Virus record (IMG/VR): IMGVR_UViG_3300047550_004219
Coordinates: 1-28,443 of that record
DNA: 28,443 nucleotides
Strand: one strand, 5' to 3'
Source of the DNA: a virus
A program made the position numbers and the translations under genes. Position 1 is the first letter of the stretch. Every line of letters starts with the position of its first letter. Positions 7,507 through 15,358 of this stretch are shown here, one piece after another. The notes beneath the pieces were generated by a model that saw only the letters and a list, made by a program, of their open reading frames with translations, did not search any database and was not told the DNA's origin.

Positions 7507-7892
7507 ACGGCGCCAGTAGCGCGGTCTTGCTTAGCAGTAGTAACAGTAGGAGCAGTGTCGAGCGGACGTGGAACGAGACGAATGCAGTCTTCTTCAATCA
7601 GGATGTCCAGTTCATTACCCGGTTCCACTCCAAACTTTTCAGAGTAGGTCTTACCGAGAAGGATAATACCGCTACTGTGAACGGTAGTGATGTAGTTAGC
7701 GGGTTTACCCGTTCCTCGTCCGATAGGAAGAGCCGTGCCCTGCGCCGCCAGCAATGCGTGGTAGAAAGTCTTAACCAGAACTTGCTCACCCTTTTTTGTG
7801 GTGCGCGTGTAGCCTGCGCCAACAGCCAGGTCTCTTTGGTTGGTCTCCGGGTTCGCCTTGACGAAAGCCAGAAGCTCCTGTCCGGTCAGCAT
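7503..7892 (-). CDS. cyAbrB-type transcriptional regulator
   Basis: 129 aa. The N-terminal half matches cyanobacterial AbrB regulators: LTGQELLAFVKA..E..QRDLAVGAGYT....G....V...FYHALLAAQG. The C-terminal half is the swapped-hairpin part (TVHSSGIILLGKTYSEKFGVEPGNELDI). In cyanobacteria cyAbrB1/2 are near-universal DNA-binding regulators of carbon/nitrogen metabolism and stress. Here a phage-borne copy lies between polymerase and endolysin genes. It has its own promoter directly upstream, so it can be made apart from the polymerase message. It could mimic or titrate the host regulator, or control the endolysin downstream. Assignment to the family is firm; its targets are inference. Confidence 0.85.
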   Translation of the reverse strand: MLTGQELLAFVKANPETNQRDLAVGAGYTRTTKKGEQVLVKTFYHALLAAQGTALPIGRGTGKPANYITTVHSSGIILLGKTYSEKFGVEPGNELDILIEEDCIRLVPRPLDTAPTVTTAKQDRATGAV

Positions 7893-7915
7893 GAGAAGAG
7901 ATTGAATGCCCCACC

Positions 7916-7943
7916 ATAGTACATAGGCGACGCCTCATGTCAA
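7916..7943 (-). promoter_or_regulatory. Sigma70-type promoter for the cyAbrB gene
   Basis: On the minus strand a perfect TTGACA (-35; plus-strand bases 7938-7943) is followed after 16 nt by TACTAT (-10; 7916-7921). Transcription would start near 7908, leaving a leader of about 15 nt before the ATG at 7892. It sits in the 60-nt gap between the polymerase stop and the cyAbrB start. The -35 is full consensus and the -10 matches four of six. No operator-like repeat is obvious. Confidence 0.65.
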
Positions 7944-7952
7944 GTGAGCGCG

Positions 7953-9911
7953 TCATTTGGCGTCAGCCCACGTACGCCCGTGTGAGACCTCGGCAACAAT
8001 CGGGACTTTCGTGCAAACCTCGACGCCGGCCTCTTCCATACACTGCTTCAGCTTGGTTCCCCAGTGGGAGGCGACAGCCTCTGGGACCTCTATGACGATT
8101 TCATCGTGGACCATAGCGATCAGTGCAACACCGTCCATAGGAGTAGCTAGTATTTCAGCCCATAAACGGCGAATAGCAAGCTTAGCGATGTCACCTGCTG
8201 TTCCTTGAACTTGTGTGTTTATTCGAGTCGTGTACTTATCATTAAACCCAGCTAGTATGCGTCTGCGCCCGAGCGCGGTAAACACAGCTTTTGTGGTTTT
8301 ATTACCCTCTTCGCATTGCCACTCATAAAGTCGAGGGTACGCAGCACGAAAACCTTCTACAATTTCTTTAGCCTCTGCGTGCGTCATATCGATGCCATAC
8401 TGCGCGACCGCCTGCTTACGGAGAGTTGCAGGACCTGCGCCGTACAACAGCCCAAAATTAGCGACTTTAGCTGAAGTACGCTGCTTTTTAGTGACCTGGT
8501 CTAGTGGCGTTCCAGTCATTAGTGCAGCGGTTTCAGTATGTAGGTCACGGCCCGCACGATAGGCCTCAATCATTCTTTCTTCTCCTGAAAGCTCTGCAGC
8601 TACACGTAGCTCAATTTGACTGAAATCTGCGACGACTAAAGAGTAACCAGGCGCAGCTACAAATTGTGATCTAAATTCTAACGAGCGATTGACCTGCTGT
8701 AGATTGGGAGCGGCTGCACTCAAACGACCTGTCTCAGTCCCCATCTGCCTGTAAGAACAGTGGATACGCCCATCTGAGCCCACTGCAGCTAAGAGTGTTT
8801 CTAGCCCTGACACACGGGTAGCTGCAGCTTTCCAAGTTAAATAGCTATCGATCAGCTCATACTCTGCACGCATAAACGCCAGAAGATTCTGGTCCAAACT
8901 CGGTGTGCTGTTAACTCCGAGAGAAGGCGGAAGCAAAATTCCTGCTTGTTCAAAGCGCGCAGCCATTTGTTTTGGAGAGCGTGGATTAAACCCCGCATAG
9001 ACTTTAGTACCTAAACGTATAGAACCTGAGTCACGTGCTCTAGTGTTTACAGAGCCATCTGAGTTTCGAGGTAGCCACACACTCGGATCGTCAGAGTGCC
9101 GTTGTTTAATACAAGAATCTAGTAACTCTAGAAATGTAGATTGTAAAATTTCAGCTTCTTCTTCTAGCTTTTTATGTAATTTCTCTGCCCCTTCTTTATC
9201 AAAACCGAATCCGTACCATTGCATCATGGCTATAGGGCGAAGCACGCTCATTTCAATTTTGAATAGATCCCATAAAGTAAAATCATCTCGCGTGCGAGAG
9301 CCCTTTAAAGCCTCCATCAGAGGTTCGGTTAAAAAAGGTAAACAAATAACATCACGAGCTGCGTAGTATAACATTTCTTCACTTATAGAATCTCCCCAGT
9401 TAGCCTTTTGTAGCTCTTTAGATAGTGGTACTTTTAGCACACGCTCTACAATAGAACCTAAATCGTTCTTAGCACCTGTACCATTATTGACCAGCTTAGC
9501 CGCGATCATAGTGTCGAACACTGGTCCCCCGAGATCGACACCTTCAGCTAGCAGAAAGTTGATATCAAATGCTGCGTTCTGCAGTATTTTAGGACTTGGT
9601 CCTTCCAACAAAGCTTTAAGTTGCCGTAGTCCGGGTGCCTCCCAGGGCACCTGGCGCTCCCCGGAAACACGCCATCCATCTAGATCGACAATTAAAGCAA
9701 AATCTTTTGATCCCAGCTGTACAAGACGTACACGATCTAAATGAGGATTTAAACCTGTAGTTTCAGTGTCTACACCTATGTGTGGGCATTCTGTGGGCCG
9801 AAAACGCAATAGCATTGCCTTCAACAGCCCTGCTTGCTGAGGCCCGCAAACAAGCTGATAGTCAGGAGTTTGAAGCACGGCTGTGGTGTGCAGTGTCTGC
9901 AATGAGGGCAT
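7953..9911 (-). CDS. polA: DNA polymerase I (family A) with 3'-5' exonuclease
   Basis: 652 aa from the ATG at 9911 (a TTG at 9920 is also in frame). Replicative phage polymerase. The N-terminal exonuclease domain shows exo I VDTETTGLNP (about residues 47-56) and the later YYAARDV exo III-type motif. The polymerase domain shows motif A VVADFSQIELRV, the O-helix RTSAKVANFGLLYGAG and motif C MVHDEIVIEVPE. There is no 5'-3' exonuclease domain. The residue equivalent to E. coli F762, in the NFG of the O-helix, is Phe; in viroplankton literature Phe or Tyr there is linked to virulent phages, which is a hint only. It lies downstream of the primase-helicase but behind a terminator. Confidence 0.95.
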   Translation of the reverse strand: MPSLQTLHTTAVLQTPDYQLVCGPQQAGLLKAMLLRFRPTECPHIGVDTETTGLNPHLDRVRLVQLGSKDFALIVDLDGWRVSGERQVPWEAPGLRQLKALLEGPSPKILQNAAFDINFLLAEGVDLGGPVFDTMIAAKLVNNGTGAKNDLGSIVERVLKVPLSKELQKANWGDSISEEMLYYAARDVICLPFLTEPLMEALKGSRTRDDFTLWDLFKIEMSVLRPIAMMQWYGFGFDKEGAEKLHKKLEEEAEILQSTFLELLDSCIKQRHSDDPSVWLPRNSDGSVNTRARDSGSIRLGTKVYAGFNPRSPKQMAARFEQAGILLPPSLGVNSTPSLDQNLLAFMRAEYELIDSYLTWKAAATRVSGLETLLAAVGSDGRIHCSYRQMGTETGRLSAAAPNLQQVNRSLEFRSQFVAAPGYSLVVADFSQIELRVAAELSGEERMIEAYRAGRDLHTETAALMTGTPLDQVTKKQRTSAKVANFGLLYGAGPATLRKQAVAQYGIDMTHAEAKEIVEGFRAAYPRLYEWQCEEGNKTTKAVFTALGRRRILAGFNDKYTTRINTQVQGTAGDIAKLAIRRLWAEILATPMDGVALIAMVHDEIVIEVPEAVASHWGTKLKQCMEEAGVEVCTKVPIVAEVSHGRTWADAK

Positions 9912-10126
9912 GAGAGTCAAGTCGACGAATGAGGGTAAACGTGGTGTAGTTTAGACTCAGTGTGTGTGTGGTGTGCTCTACAGCTCACTGTTTAAACGCA
10001 ATAAAACGGACTTTTTAAAGGCTGCACAATGTGTGTGTGATATAAAAAGTCAAAGTACGAACACGGAGAGCAGGAGAATAATAAGCCCCCACCCGGGTGA
10101 AGTCAAGGTGGGGGCCCTCACTTAGG
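9912..10126. other. Intergenic region between primase-helicase and polymerase
   Basis: About 215 bases without a gene. The right end holds the minus-strand terminator of the primase-helicase gene. The rest is AT-richer than its surroundings, with alternating TG runs (about 9960-9974 and 10030-10040) and A/T tracts (ATAAAA, TTTTTAAAG). A minus-strand promoter for the polymerase is expected here, since the terminator separates the genes. Candidates such as TTGTGC-17-TTTTAT are weak and I do not call one. Confidence 0.4.
10085..10115 (-). terminator. Intrinsic terminator after primase-helicase gene
   Basis: A perfect 9-bp GC-rich stem (GCCCCCACC at 10085-10093 with GGTGGGGGC at 10107-10115) and a 13-nt loop. 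In the minus direction it is followed by a T-rich stretch (TTATTATTC). It lies 12 nt past the stop of the primase-helicase gene, so it ends that message before the polymerase gene. Confidence 0.7.
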
Positions 10127-12883
10127 TCAACCCCAGCTAGCTGAGTCCCAGTCGCCCTCAGCGAAGCGTGGCGTCCGCGGGCTCTTTACCTGTGCGCCCG
10201 TGTCGCTAAATCGAGCTGCAGACTCCGAAAAGCTTGCTGTATCAAGGGTTTCAGCCTCTGGATTTAACGACACGGGCTCTCTAGCTCCTGTAGTGTCGCC
10301 AATACCGAGCTCTCGGTTCGGCCCCGCCATCGACTCCCCTTCAGTCACCTCGCTCTCGAGGGGAGTCGACTCTCGCACGATCTCGGTAGTCTCAGCGGAG
10401 AGAAAAGCCGACTTAACGACATCCCCCTCGTCTGAGGGATTTAACGCCAAATCCATGTCGTTAATTGAATCGCTCTCGGGGACTGGGGTTTCGGGTGTTT
10501 TTCCATAATTAACGACAGATTCTTCCTGGTATAAGGGAGAGCACACCGCAAACAGGGGTTCAGGCCGGCCCCGCTGCCCGGTTGAACGGGTGCCATGAGA
10601 CACCACGAGACCTGAAGCTATCCACGCTTTCAGCCAGCGCTGTACCGTCCTTGCCGATACATGCGTTCCCTGTCCTCGGTGCCCTGTAAGCCGACTATTC
10701 AGTTCATAGCGCAGCTCTTTCACTGTCATCCCCGCCTCGCCTACGTCTTTCAATATCCCGAGCACGAGTGTGCGGGGGGTCTCGTCCCCTTGTCCATTAT
10801 TTGCTCTTTTTACCGTTGGAGTCAGATCCTCAAGACTGAGAGCTTCCTCTATGTCCTCTCGTACTAAAAAACGATCGCCTCCACGCATCCCACGACTCTT
10901 ATCAATTTCTAGAATCAGTGCAGTATCACCAAATTGTAGTTTTTCTTCGTCCGATAGCTCTTTTAATTCCCAAGTTTCATGCACAGCGTTTCTTAGTGTA
11001 TCCGTGCCACGGAATTTAGTTCCGTCTTTGGTATTGTGGTGTATCCATAAAAATGTAGTAGGAGGAAACACTGTACCATTTTCTCGAGCTAGTCTGTAAA
11101 GCGTGTTAGCGTACTCTTTCTCATATTCTTTTGCGGCTATCATAGTACTTACCGATGTTAAAGAGTCCACTACTACTAAGACTGGTTTGAACTCCGCCAA
11201 CCACCGTATCAAAACTTTGTATTGACTTTGTTGCCACTGTGGTTTAAATTTGAACCATTTATCACAACCGCCTGTATCGATACCTTGCTGGTCTAAATAC
11301 TCAGCATAATCCGTCATGCTCATGTCGTTACCTATAAATAGTACATTACCTTTTGCAGTAGGTGTGACGGTTATACCTCTCACTTTCATGGGCAACTGTT
11401 GCCCCACAATCCTAGATAACAGTACAGCCAGTCTAGTTTTGCCCATACCTCCCCGAGCATGTAACATTATAGAACTCGGTTTAGAGACAAAATCTGGAAT
11501 TAAGTAGTCACGTTGCCCTCTACATTCTTCTTGCCAATTAGGCGAGTCTACTACTTGCTGCTCATGTAACATAAAACGTTCAAGCGCAGCTCGTACCTGA
11601 GGGCCGGACCGGTACACATTTGTCAGTCCGGCGTCGCGCACAAGCTCCATTAGGTGGTAGTCCCCGAGCTCGGCATTCTCGAACCTGTCGTCTATATCTA
11701 GTGCAGCCGTAAAAAATTCGTGTCCGCTAAGGCGCCTTAGCGGGGCTTCTTTAGTTGTCATTTCTATAGCTTTTGCGCACGCAGGATAATCAAATCCGAG
11801 TGCTGTGGCCAATTCGGCTACGTATACCTCGAGATCTGGGCCTTGAGGACGGTCAGCGTGCAGGTCTTTTACTCTTATTTTGTGTACAAAATCTAGAATG
11901 TCACCGCCAACACCACAAGCTTTACAGTCCCAACAACCGCTTGTAACCGAGTACTGAAACGAAGTCCCACTACGCCCACCATGCCACGGGCATCCGCTCA
12001 TTCGCTGGGGTTTGGTGCCCTGGCGATCCTTCCATCCGTATGTGTCGAACACTTCATGTGTGAATACTAACTCTTCTAAGCGTGGTAGCAAGAGCCTTTG
12101 TACTTCTTCCTTAAAAAACCATCCGCGTATTTGACGACTCGGTACTGCGGTCTCCCCAAGTTCTGCGTCGAGCGCTTTTTGATCAGCATCGCTGAGCCAT
12201 TGTACCGGCTTGCGGTGCTCACGTAATACAGTTAAAATCCAGGATGGTATAAGTTCTAGTTGTTTGTTATTATAGTTAAGCCATGTATAAGGCTGTTTAG
12301 TCTCTGGGTGCACAGAGCCAGGAACTACGCTCTGACAATGGTTAAATCGTAACACGACTTCTTCATAAGGACGTTCGTCGAACAATGGAGTAGCGTTTGC
12401 AGCTACTCTATTGGTGTCGCCGTGCCCTAAGTGCCACTGATTATCTTCGGCACGCAATATAAGTGTTTTCACATGACGTAATTCCGGTATTAGAGGTGCA
12501 GGTACGCGGTAGAGGATTTGACGACGGCCCGGTTTACCGGATGTCCACGACATAGTTTTTTCTACTCCGTAAGCTTCGTATTCGGCACCCGCGGCCTGCT
12601 GGTAGCGCTCGTCCGCCAGAGGACCATCGATGTCTAGGGCGATCAGACCCCCCGAAAATTCGCCTGTTACTACCCCGAGCCCGTTGTAGTCACTGCGAAG
12701 TTTGTAAGCATCTATACAAGCTTGTTTTGTTAGAGGTTTAGTTGTCCATTCTTTAATGAAAGTAGCTTTACCAGCTACAGGGACGAAGGACCACCACTCC
12801 GGGAAGTTATCGTTCCGTAACAGATCGATAGCCCGCCCTGCAGGACCAGTAGTGAGCAGGCTTGAAACTGAGGCTTCCGTCAT
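10127..12883 (-). CDS. Primase-helicase (prim-pol, zinc finger, RepA-like ATPase, winged-helix tail)
   Basis: 918 aa replication protein, ATG start. Residues ~15-200 are a bifunctional primase-polymerase-type domain with the acidic motif GLIALDIDG (83-87) and a later VVPGSVHPE. A zinc finger follows (C298-x2-H301, C317-x2-C320, C323), as in phage primases that recognise template. The ATPase core of the RepA/AAA_25 kind has Walker A GGMGKT (478-483) and Walker B VLVVVDS (about D573), followed by FRGTDTLRN.VHE.W. A DNA-binding winged-helix region (TVKELRYELN...VSARTVQRWLKAWI) is followed by a ~150-residue acidic, Ser/Thr-rich, probably disordered tail. The whole should unwind DNA and make primers for the polymerase. 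It is the first gene of the leftward block. Confidence 0.9.
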   Translation of the reverse strand: MTEASVSSLLTTGPAGRAIDLLRNDNFPEWWSFVPVAGKATFIKEWTTKPLTKQACIDAYKLRSDYNGLGVVTGEFSGGLIALDIDGPLADERYQQAAGAEYEAYGVEKTMSWTSGKPGRRQILYRVPAPLIPELRHVKTLILRAEDNQWHLGHGDTNRVAANATPLFDERPYEEVVLRFNHCQSVVPGSVHPETKQPYTWLNYNNKQLELIPSWILTVLREHRKPVQWLSDADQKALDAELGETAVPSRQIRGWFFKEEVQRLLLPRLEELVFTHEVFDTYGWKDRQGTKPQRMSGCPWHGGRSGTSFQYSVTSGCWDCKACGVGGDILDFVHKIRVKDLHADRPQGPDLEVYVAELATALGFDYPACAKAIEMTTKEAPLRRLSGHEFFTAALDIDDRFENAELGDYHLMELVRDAGLTNVYRSGPQVRAALERFMLHEQQVVDSPNWQEECRGQRDYLIPDFVSKPSSIMLHARGGMGKTRLAVLLSRIVGQQLPMKVRGITVTPTAKGNVLFIGNDMSMTDYAEYLDQQGIDTGGCDKWFKFKPQWQQSQYKVLIRWLAEFKPVLVVVDSLTSVSTMIAAKEYEKEYANTLYRLARENGTVFPPTTFLWIHHNTKDGTKFRGTDTLRNAVHETWELKELSDEEKLQFGDTALILEIDKSRGMRGGDRFLVREDIEEALSLEDLTPTVKRANNGQGDETPRTLVLGILKDVGEAGMTVKELRYELNSRLTGHRGQGTHVSARTVQRWLKAWIASGLVVSHGTRSTGQRGRPEPLFAVCSPLYQEESVVNYGKTPETPVPESDSINDMDLALNPSDEGDVVKSAFLSAETTEIVRESTPLESEVTEGESMAGPNRELGIGDTTGAREPVSLNPEAETLDTASFSESAARFSDTGAQVKSPRTPRFAEGDWDSASWG

Positions 12884-13206
12884 GTAATGTCAGTGCGTGT
12901 TGTTGGTTACCGCCCTGGACCCTCCTGCCCTCAGGAGGGTTTTTTTTTGCGTCCAGGTGTCCGGGCGCCCAGCTGCGGCTCGATCACCCTACCGGGTCCA
13001 CCGAGCTCGTACAAGGCGCTCTGCCCTCGGCGCTGTAGAAGAGATCGCGTCACCCCATTGGCGGGCCCTGGAGCTCCTGCGCTTGGGTCTAGCCCCGTCA
13101 GAACGAGTCCTCAACTAAGTTCTTGTGTTGAGTCTCATTAGACTTTGCAGCGCAGTGGCCACAACGGGGGTGACTGGACTAGGGTGAGCCGAGTCGACCA
13201 ACTGGA
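12884..13206. other. Divergent intergenic region (promoters expected)
   Basis: About 320 bases between the leftward primase-helicase and the rightward RHH/SSB genes. It should contain promoters for both blocks, but no clear -35/-10 pair stands out. It holds a strong plus-strand terminator at its left end. A perfect palindrome AGTCT-CATT-AGACT lies at 13131-13144, about 60 nt before the first rightward gene, and could be an operator. The reading frames crossing this region give Pro/Arg/Cys-rich sequence without protein-like character. Confidence 0.5.
12920..12948 (+). terminator. Strong intrinsic terminator with no upstream plus-strand gene
   Basis: An 8-bp perfect stem (CCCTCCTG at 12920-12927 with CAGGAGGG at 12932-12939), a 4-nt loop, and nine T directly after it (12940-12948). 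An outer inverted repeat, CCTGGAC (12914-12920) and GTCCAGG (12951-12957), encloses hairpin and T-run. In the plus direction it is as good a terminator as any in the window, yet the gene to its left runs the other way. It may end an antisense or small RNA, or stop transcription entering from the left. Confidence 0.75.
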
Positions 13207-13401
13207 GTGAGCACCAAGCACCGCCTTTACGGCGAGCTGAAGCGCAAGCGGCATCTGTACTTAACAGATACTGCGCACCGTCATTTGGTCGATTTGGCCC
13301 ATAAAGGAGGTTCTTCCCCTTCTGAGGTGTGTGAGCAACTAATTAGGCTCCACGCTGCGGCCATAGCTGTTCCTGTCACCCCGCCAAACGAGGCATCATG
13401 A
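13207..13401 (+). CDS. Small ribbon-helix-helix-like DNA-binding protein
   Basis: 64 aa from a GTG start. The order of a basic N-terminus (KHRLYGELKRKR), one strand (HLYLTDTAHRHLVDLAHK) and a second helix opening with SPSEVCEQLIRL is the ribbon-helix-helix plan of CopG/Arc-type regulators. These bind DNA as dimers and often control their own operon. The stop overlaps the ATG of the SSB-like gene (ATGA), so the two are coupled. It is the first gene right of the divergent region and could act on the nearby palindrome; this is inference. Confidence 0.6.
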   Translation: MSTKHRLYGELKRKRHLYLTDTAHRHLVDLAHKGGSSPSEVCEQLIRLHAAAIAVPVTPPNEAS

Positions 13402-13937
13402 CCACACCCTGGCTTTCTGTTGACGTTGTCGAAGAAATATCGAGTGAAGCTTCTAGCGGTTCTCGATTTGTAAATCCTTCCAAGATCGAGGGAGAGAAGC
13501 GTTTTCGCTTCTTTGGCCAAGGTATTACTGGATTCAGTGGGTGGACGACTGACAAGAAGCTTTTGCGCTGGGAGCTTAAACCTACCGAGCTCCCCAGCAA
13601 TCTAGCTCCTGATAAAAGCGGACGTGTAGGTGTTAAGCGATTTATCGCAAGTGTGGTGTACGACTACGAAGCTGAAGAATTTAAAATTATCGAAATCACT
13701 CAGCGCAGGCTTATGGAGCAACTCTTTAAATATATCAAAGATGAAGATTATGGGGATCCTACTCTCTACGATGTGAAAATCAATAAAACAGGACAAGGTA
13801 TTGATACTGACTATAGTTTGATCGCGTCTCCACCGCGCGTTCCCGCTAAAGAAGTCCTCGCTGCCTATAAAGATGTCTATTGCAATCTTCGCGCGCTTTT
13901 TGACAGTGATGATCCGTGGGCGGCGCCTCAAGCCTGA
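13398..13937 (+). CDS. Probable single-stranded DNA-binding protein
   Basis: 179 aa. The order V.VV..WDYEAEEFKIIEITQR-type strand, then a helix, then DYGDPTLYDVKINKTGQGIDTDYSLIASPP, followed by a C-terminal helix and an acidic DSDDPWAAP tail, is that of phage SSBs of the gp32/OB-fold kind. In these, YDI.I...G.G.DT.Y marks the core, and an acidic tail contacts polymerase and helicase. A basic stretch (KIEGEKRFRFFGQG) lies near the N-terminus. It is coupled to an RHH gene and ends at a clean terminator, so the pair forms its own unit. Confidence is moderate because SSB families diverge strongly. Confidence 0.65.
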   Translation: MTTPWLSVDVVEEISSEASSGSRFVNPSKIEGEKRFRFFGQGITGFSGWTTDKKLLRWELKPTELPSNLAPDKSGRVGVKRFIASVVYDYEAEEFKIIEITQRRLMEQLFKYIKDEDYGDPTLYDVKINKTGQGIDTDYSLIASPPRVPAKEVLAAYKDVYCNLRALFDSDDPWAAPQA

Positions 13938-13957
13938 TCCCATTGACTTAGGAGCAA

Positions 13958-13981
13958 GGCAGGCTGAGACCTGCCTTTTTT
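13958..13981 (+). terminator. Intrinsic terminator after SSB-like gene
   Basis: GGCAGG (13958-13963) and CCTGCC (13970-13975) form a 6-bp stem, extended by AA/TT, with a 6-nt loop. Six T follow (13976-13981). It lies 20 nt after the stop codon and closes the RHH-SSB unit before the next operon. Confidence 0.85.
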
Positions 13982-14008
13982 CATTAGTCTGGACTGCACC
14001 TTACACTC

Positions 14009-14263
14009 ATGTCCACGGCACACCCGTCTCTGCTCCACATTTTCGCTCGTAATGTGCAGCACTACGCCTTTAAACGTGGTTGGTCCTCAGCACAGCTAGC
14101 CGCTCGCTTAGGCATCACCCCTCATACTATGAACCGGATTCGTTACGGCAGAGGTCGATATTTGGATCCTGAAATTATGGCTGAAATGTTTTTGCTGTTC
14201 CAATGCGAACCGAATGACCTCCTCCTCCCCCAGCCCGGAATCGACTACACCAGTGTTGACTGA
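14009..14263 (+). CDS. Cro/CI (XRE)-family helix-turn-helix regulator
   Basis: 84 aa. The core FARNVQHYAFKRGWSSAQLAARLGITPHTMNRIRYGRGRY is a clear XRE-type helix-turn-helix. It is followed by DPEIMAEMFLLFQCEPNDLL, the typical closing helix and acidic end of Cro/CI proteins. It opens the operon that continues through exonuclease, dNMP kinase, ThyX and sigma factor, so it may control that operon. It has no peptidase or dimerisation domain, so it is not a CI-type cleavable repressor. The start of the exonuclease gene overlaps its 3' end. Confidence 0.85.
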   Translation: MSTAHPSLLHIFARNVQHYAFKRGWSSAQLAARLGITPHTMNRIRYGRGRYLDPEIMAEMFLLFQCEPNDLLLPQPGIDYTSVD

Positions 14264-14978
14264 ACGACTTTTGACACTGCCCAAGTATGAACCCGAACAT
14301 CATTTTAATGAGGCTAATGAACGAGAGTATGTGGTACCTTTCGGCTACGCCGCCGGTGTCACTACTATTCTAAATGGTTCCTCAGATACTAGCAAGCTAG
14401 AAGAATGGCGTGAAAGCATAGGTCCAGCCCGTGCTGACGCTATTCGTGACCTTGCCGCACACAGAGGGACGAAACATCATAGTTATATCGAAGACTATTT
14501 ATTACACGGGACAATTCCGCCCTTTAGTTTTTTATACACACCTTACTGGAAATCAACTGCATCGTTTCTCGATTACGTGGAGAAACCATTGCTTATAGAG
14601 GGTGCTGTATGGCATCCCGCCGGTTTTGCAGGGACACTAGACGCACTGGTGTACATGCATGAATTTACATTACCTGACGGTAGTGCGTTCCTTGCAGATT
14701 CTATCCAACCTACTTTATGCGATTGGAAAACGGCTGATTCACCGCCTAAGCCCGCTAAGCTTTATGAATACGCTTTACAAGTAGCTGCGTATGTAGCCGC
14801 CTCGAACAACCTGTACGGCTATCTAGGTGTGCACGTGACGCGCGCGCTAATCGTTGTCGCTGTGGCAGACGCACCTCCTCAGATTATCGTATTAGACGCG
14901 GAAGCGCTACGACAGTATTATTTGCATTTTTTAGCACGACTACAGCGCTTTACTCACATGCGCCGGGGGCGGCAATGA
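14214..14978 (+). CDS. PD-(D/E)XK-family exonuclease (RecB/Cas4-like)
   Basis: 254 aa from the ATG at 14214. An in-frame GTG at 14253, overlapping the XRE stop less, is an alternative start. The nuclease core is visible: RDLAAHRGTKHHSYIEDYL (helix with the RG..H....E pattern), GFAGTLDAL (acidic metal residue), CDWKTAD (the D-x-K pair), and YALQVAAYVAA (the QxxxY motif). This matches phage RecB/Cas4-like exonucleases acting in recombination or host DNA breakdown. It lies beside replication and nucleotide genes, and its stop overlaps the next ATG. Confidence 0.8.
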   Translation: MTSSSPSPESTTPVLTERLLTLPKYEPEHHFNEANEREYVVPFGYAAGVTTILNGSSDTSKLEEWRESIGPARADAIRDLAAHRGTKHHSYIEDYLLHGTIPPFSFLYTPYWKSTASFLDYVEKPLLIEGAVWHPAGFAGTLDALVYMHEFTLPDGSAFLADSIQPTLCDWKTADSPPKPAKLYEYALQVAAYVAASNNLYGYLGVHVTRALIVVAVADAPPQIIVLDAEALRQYYLHFLARLQRFTHMRRGRQ

Positions 14979-15358
14979 CTCATACTCAAAATCCTGTTGA
15001 GCAGCACCTTACAACTAGCTTAGTGTGTTCGATTTTAGGTCAAATGGCCGCGGCGCAAGGCCACGATATTACCAGCTTGCTTCCGCCGGATTCAGCGCTA
15101 CGTGCGCAGCTGCTCAGCGAACTACGCGATTTGCCCATCTCTCCTGAGCTATTAGCGCAGCACACTATGATGTCTTTGATGGCACTGCTTGCTGACGCGG
15201 ATAATGCCGCTAGACTCACTGCGGCTTTTGCGCAGCTACTATGGCAGGTACTTGGCGACCCTAGCAGCGGAGCCCCGCCTGCGCTCTATAAACAGGCCGG
15301 TGTTGCAGTGCACGCGGTCTTACTTCAGCTTTTCACTCTACTCCCTGATCAATCATGA
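14975..15358 (+). CDS. Unknown helical protein
   Basis: 127 aa, ATGA-coupled on both sides between the exonuclease and the dNMP kinase. The product is Leu/Ala-rich and helical with a low charge, for example SLVCSILGQMAAAQGHDITSLL and a C-terminal AVHAVLLQLFTLLP. No membrane segment is long enough to be clear. No family recognised. Tight coupling to nucleotide-metabolism genes suggests a role in replication, but nothing in the sequence shows it. Confidence 0.6.
   Translation: MTHTQNPVEQHLTTSLVCSILGQMAAAQGHDITSLLPPDSALRAQLLSELRDLPISPELLAQHTMMSLMALLADADNAARLTAAFAQLLWQVLGDPSSGAPPALYKQAGVAVHAVLLQLFTLLPDQS

Noticed and set aside
12950-13100. Possible tRNA in the divergent region (GCTCGATC looked like a T-loop)
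   Set aside because: No acceptor stem, anticodon arm or TTC at the required spacing on either strand.
12887-13141. Open frame after the primase gene start (plus strand)
   Set aside because: It runs through the terminator hairpin and its T-run, and the product is Pro/Cys/Arg-rich without protein-like pattern.
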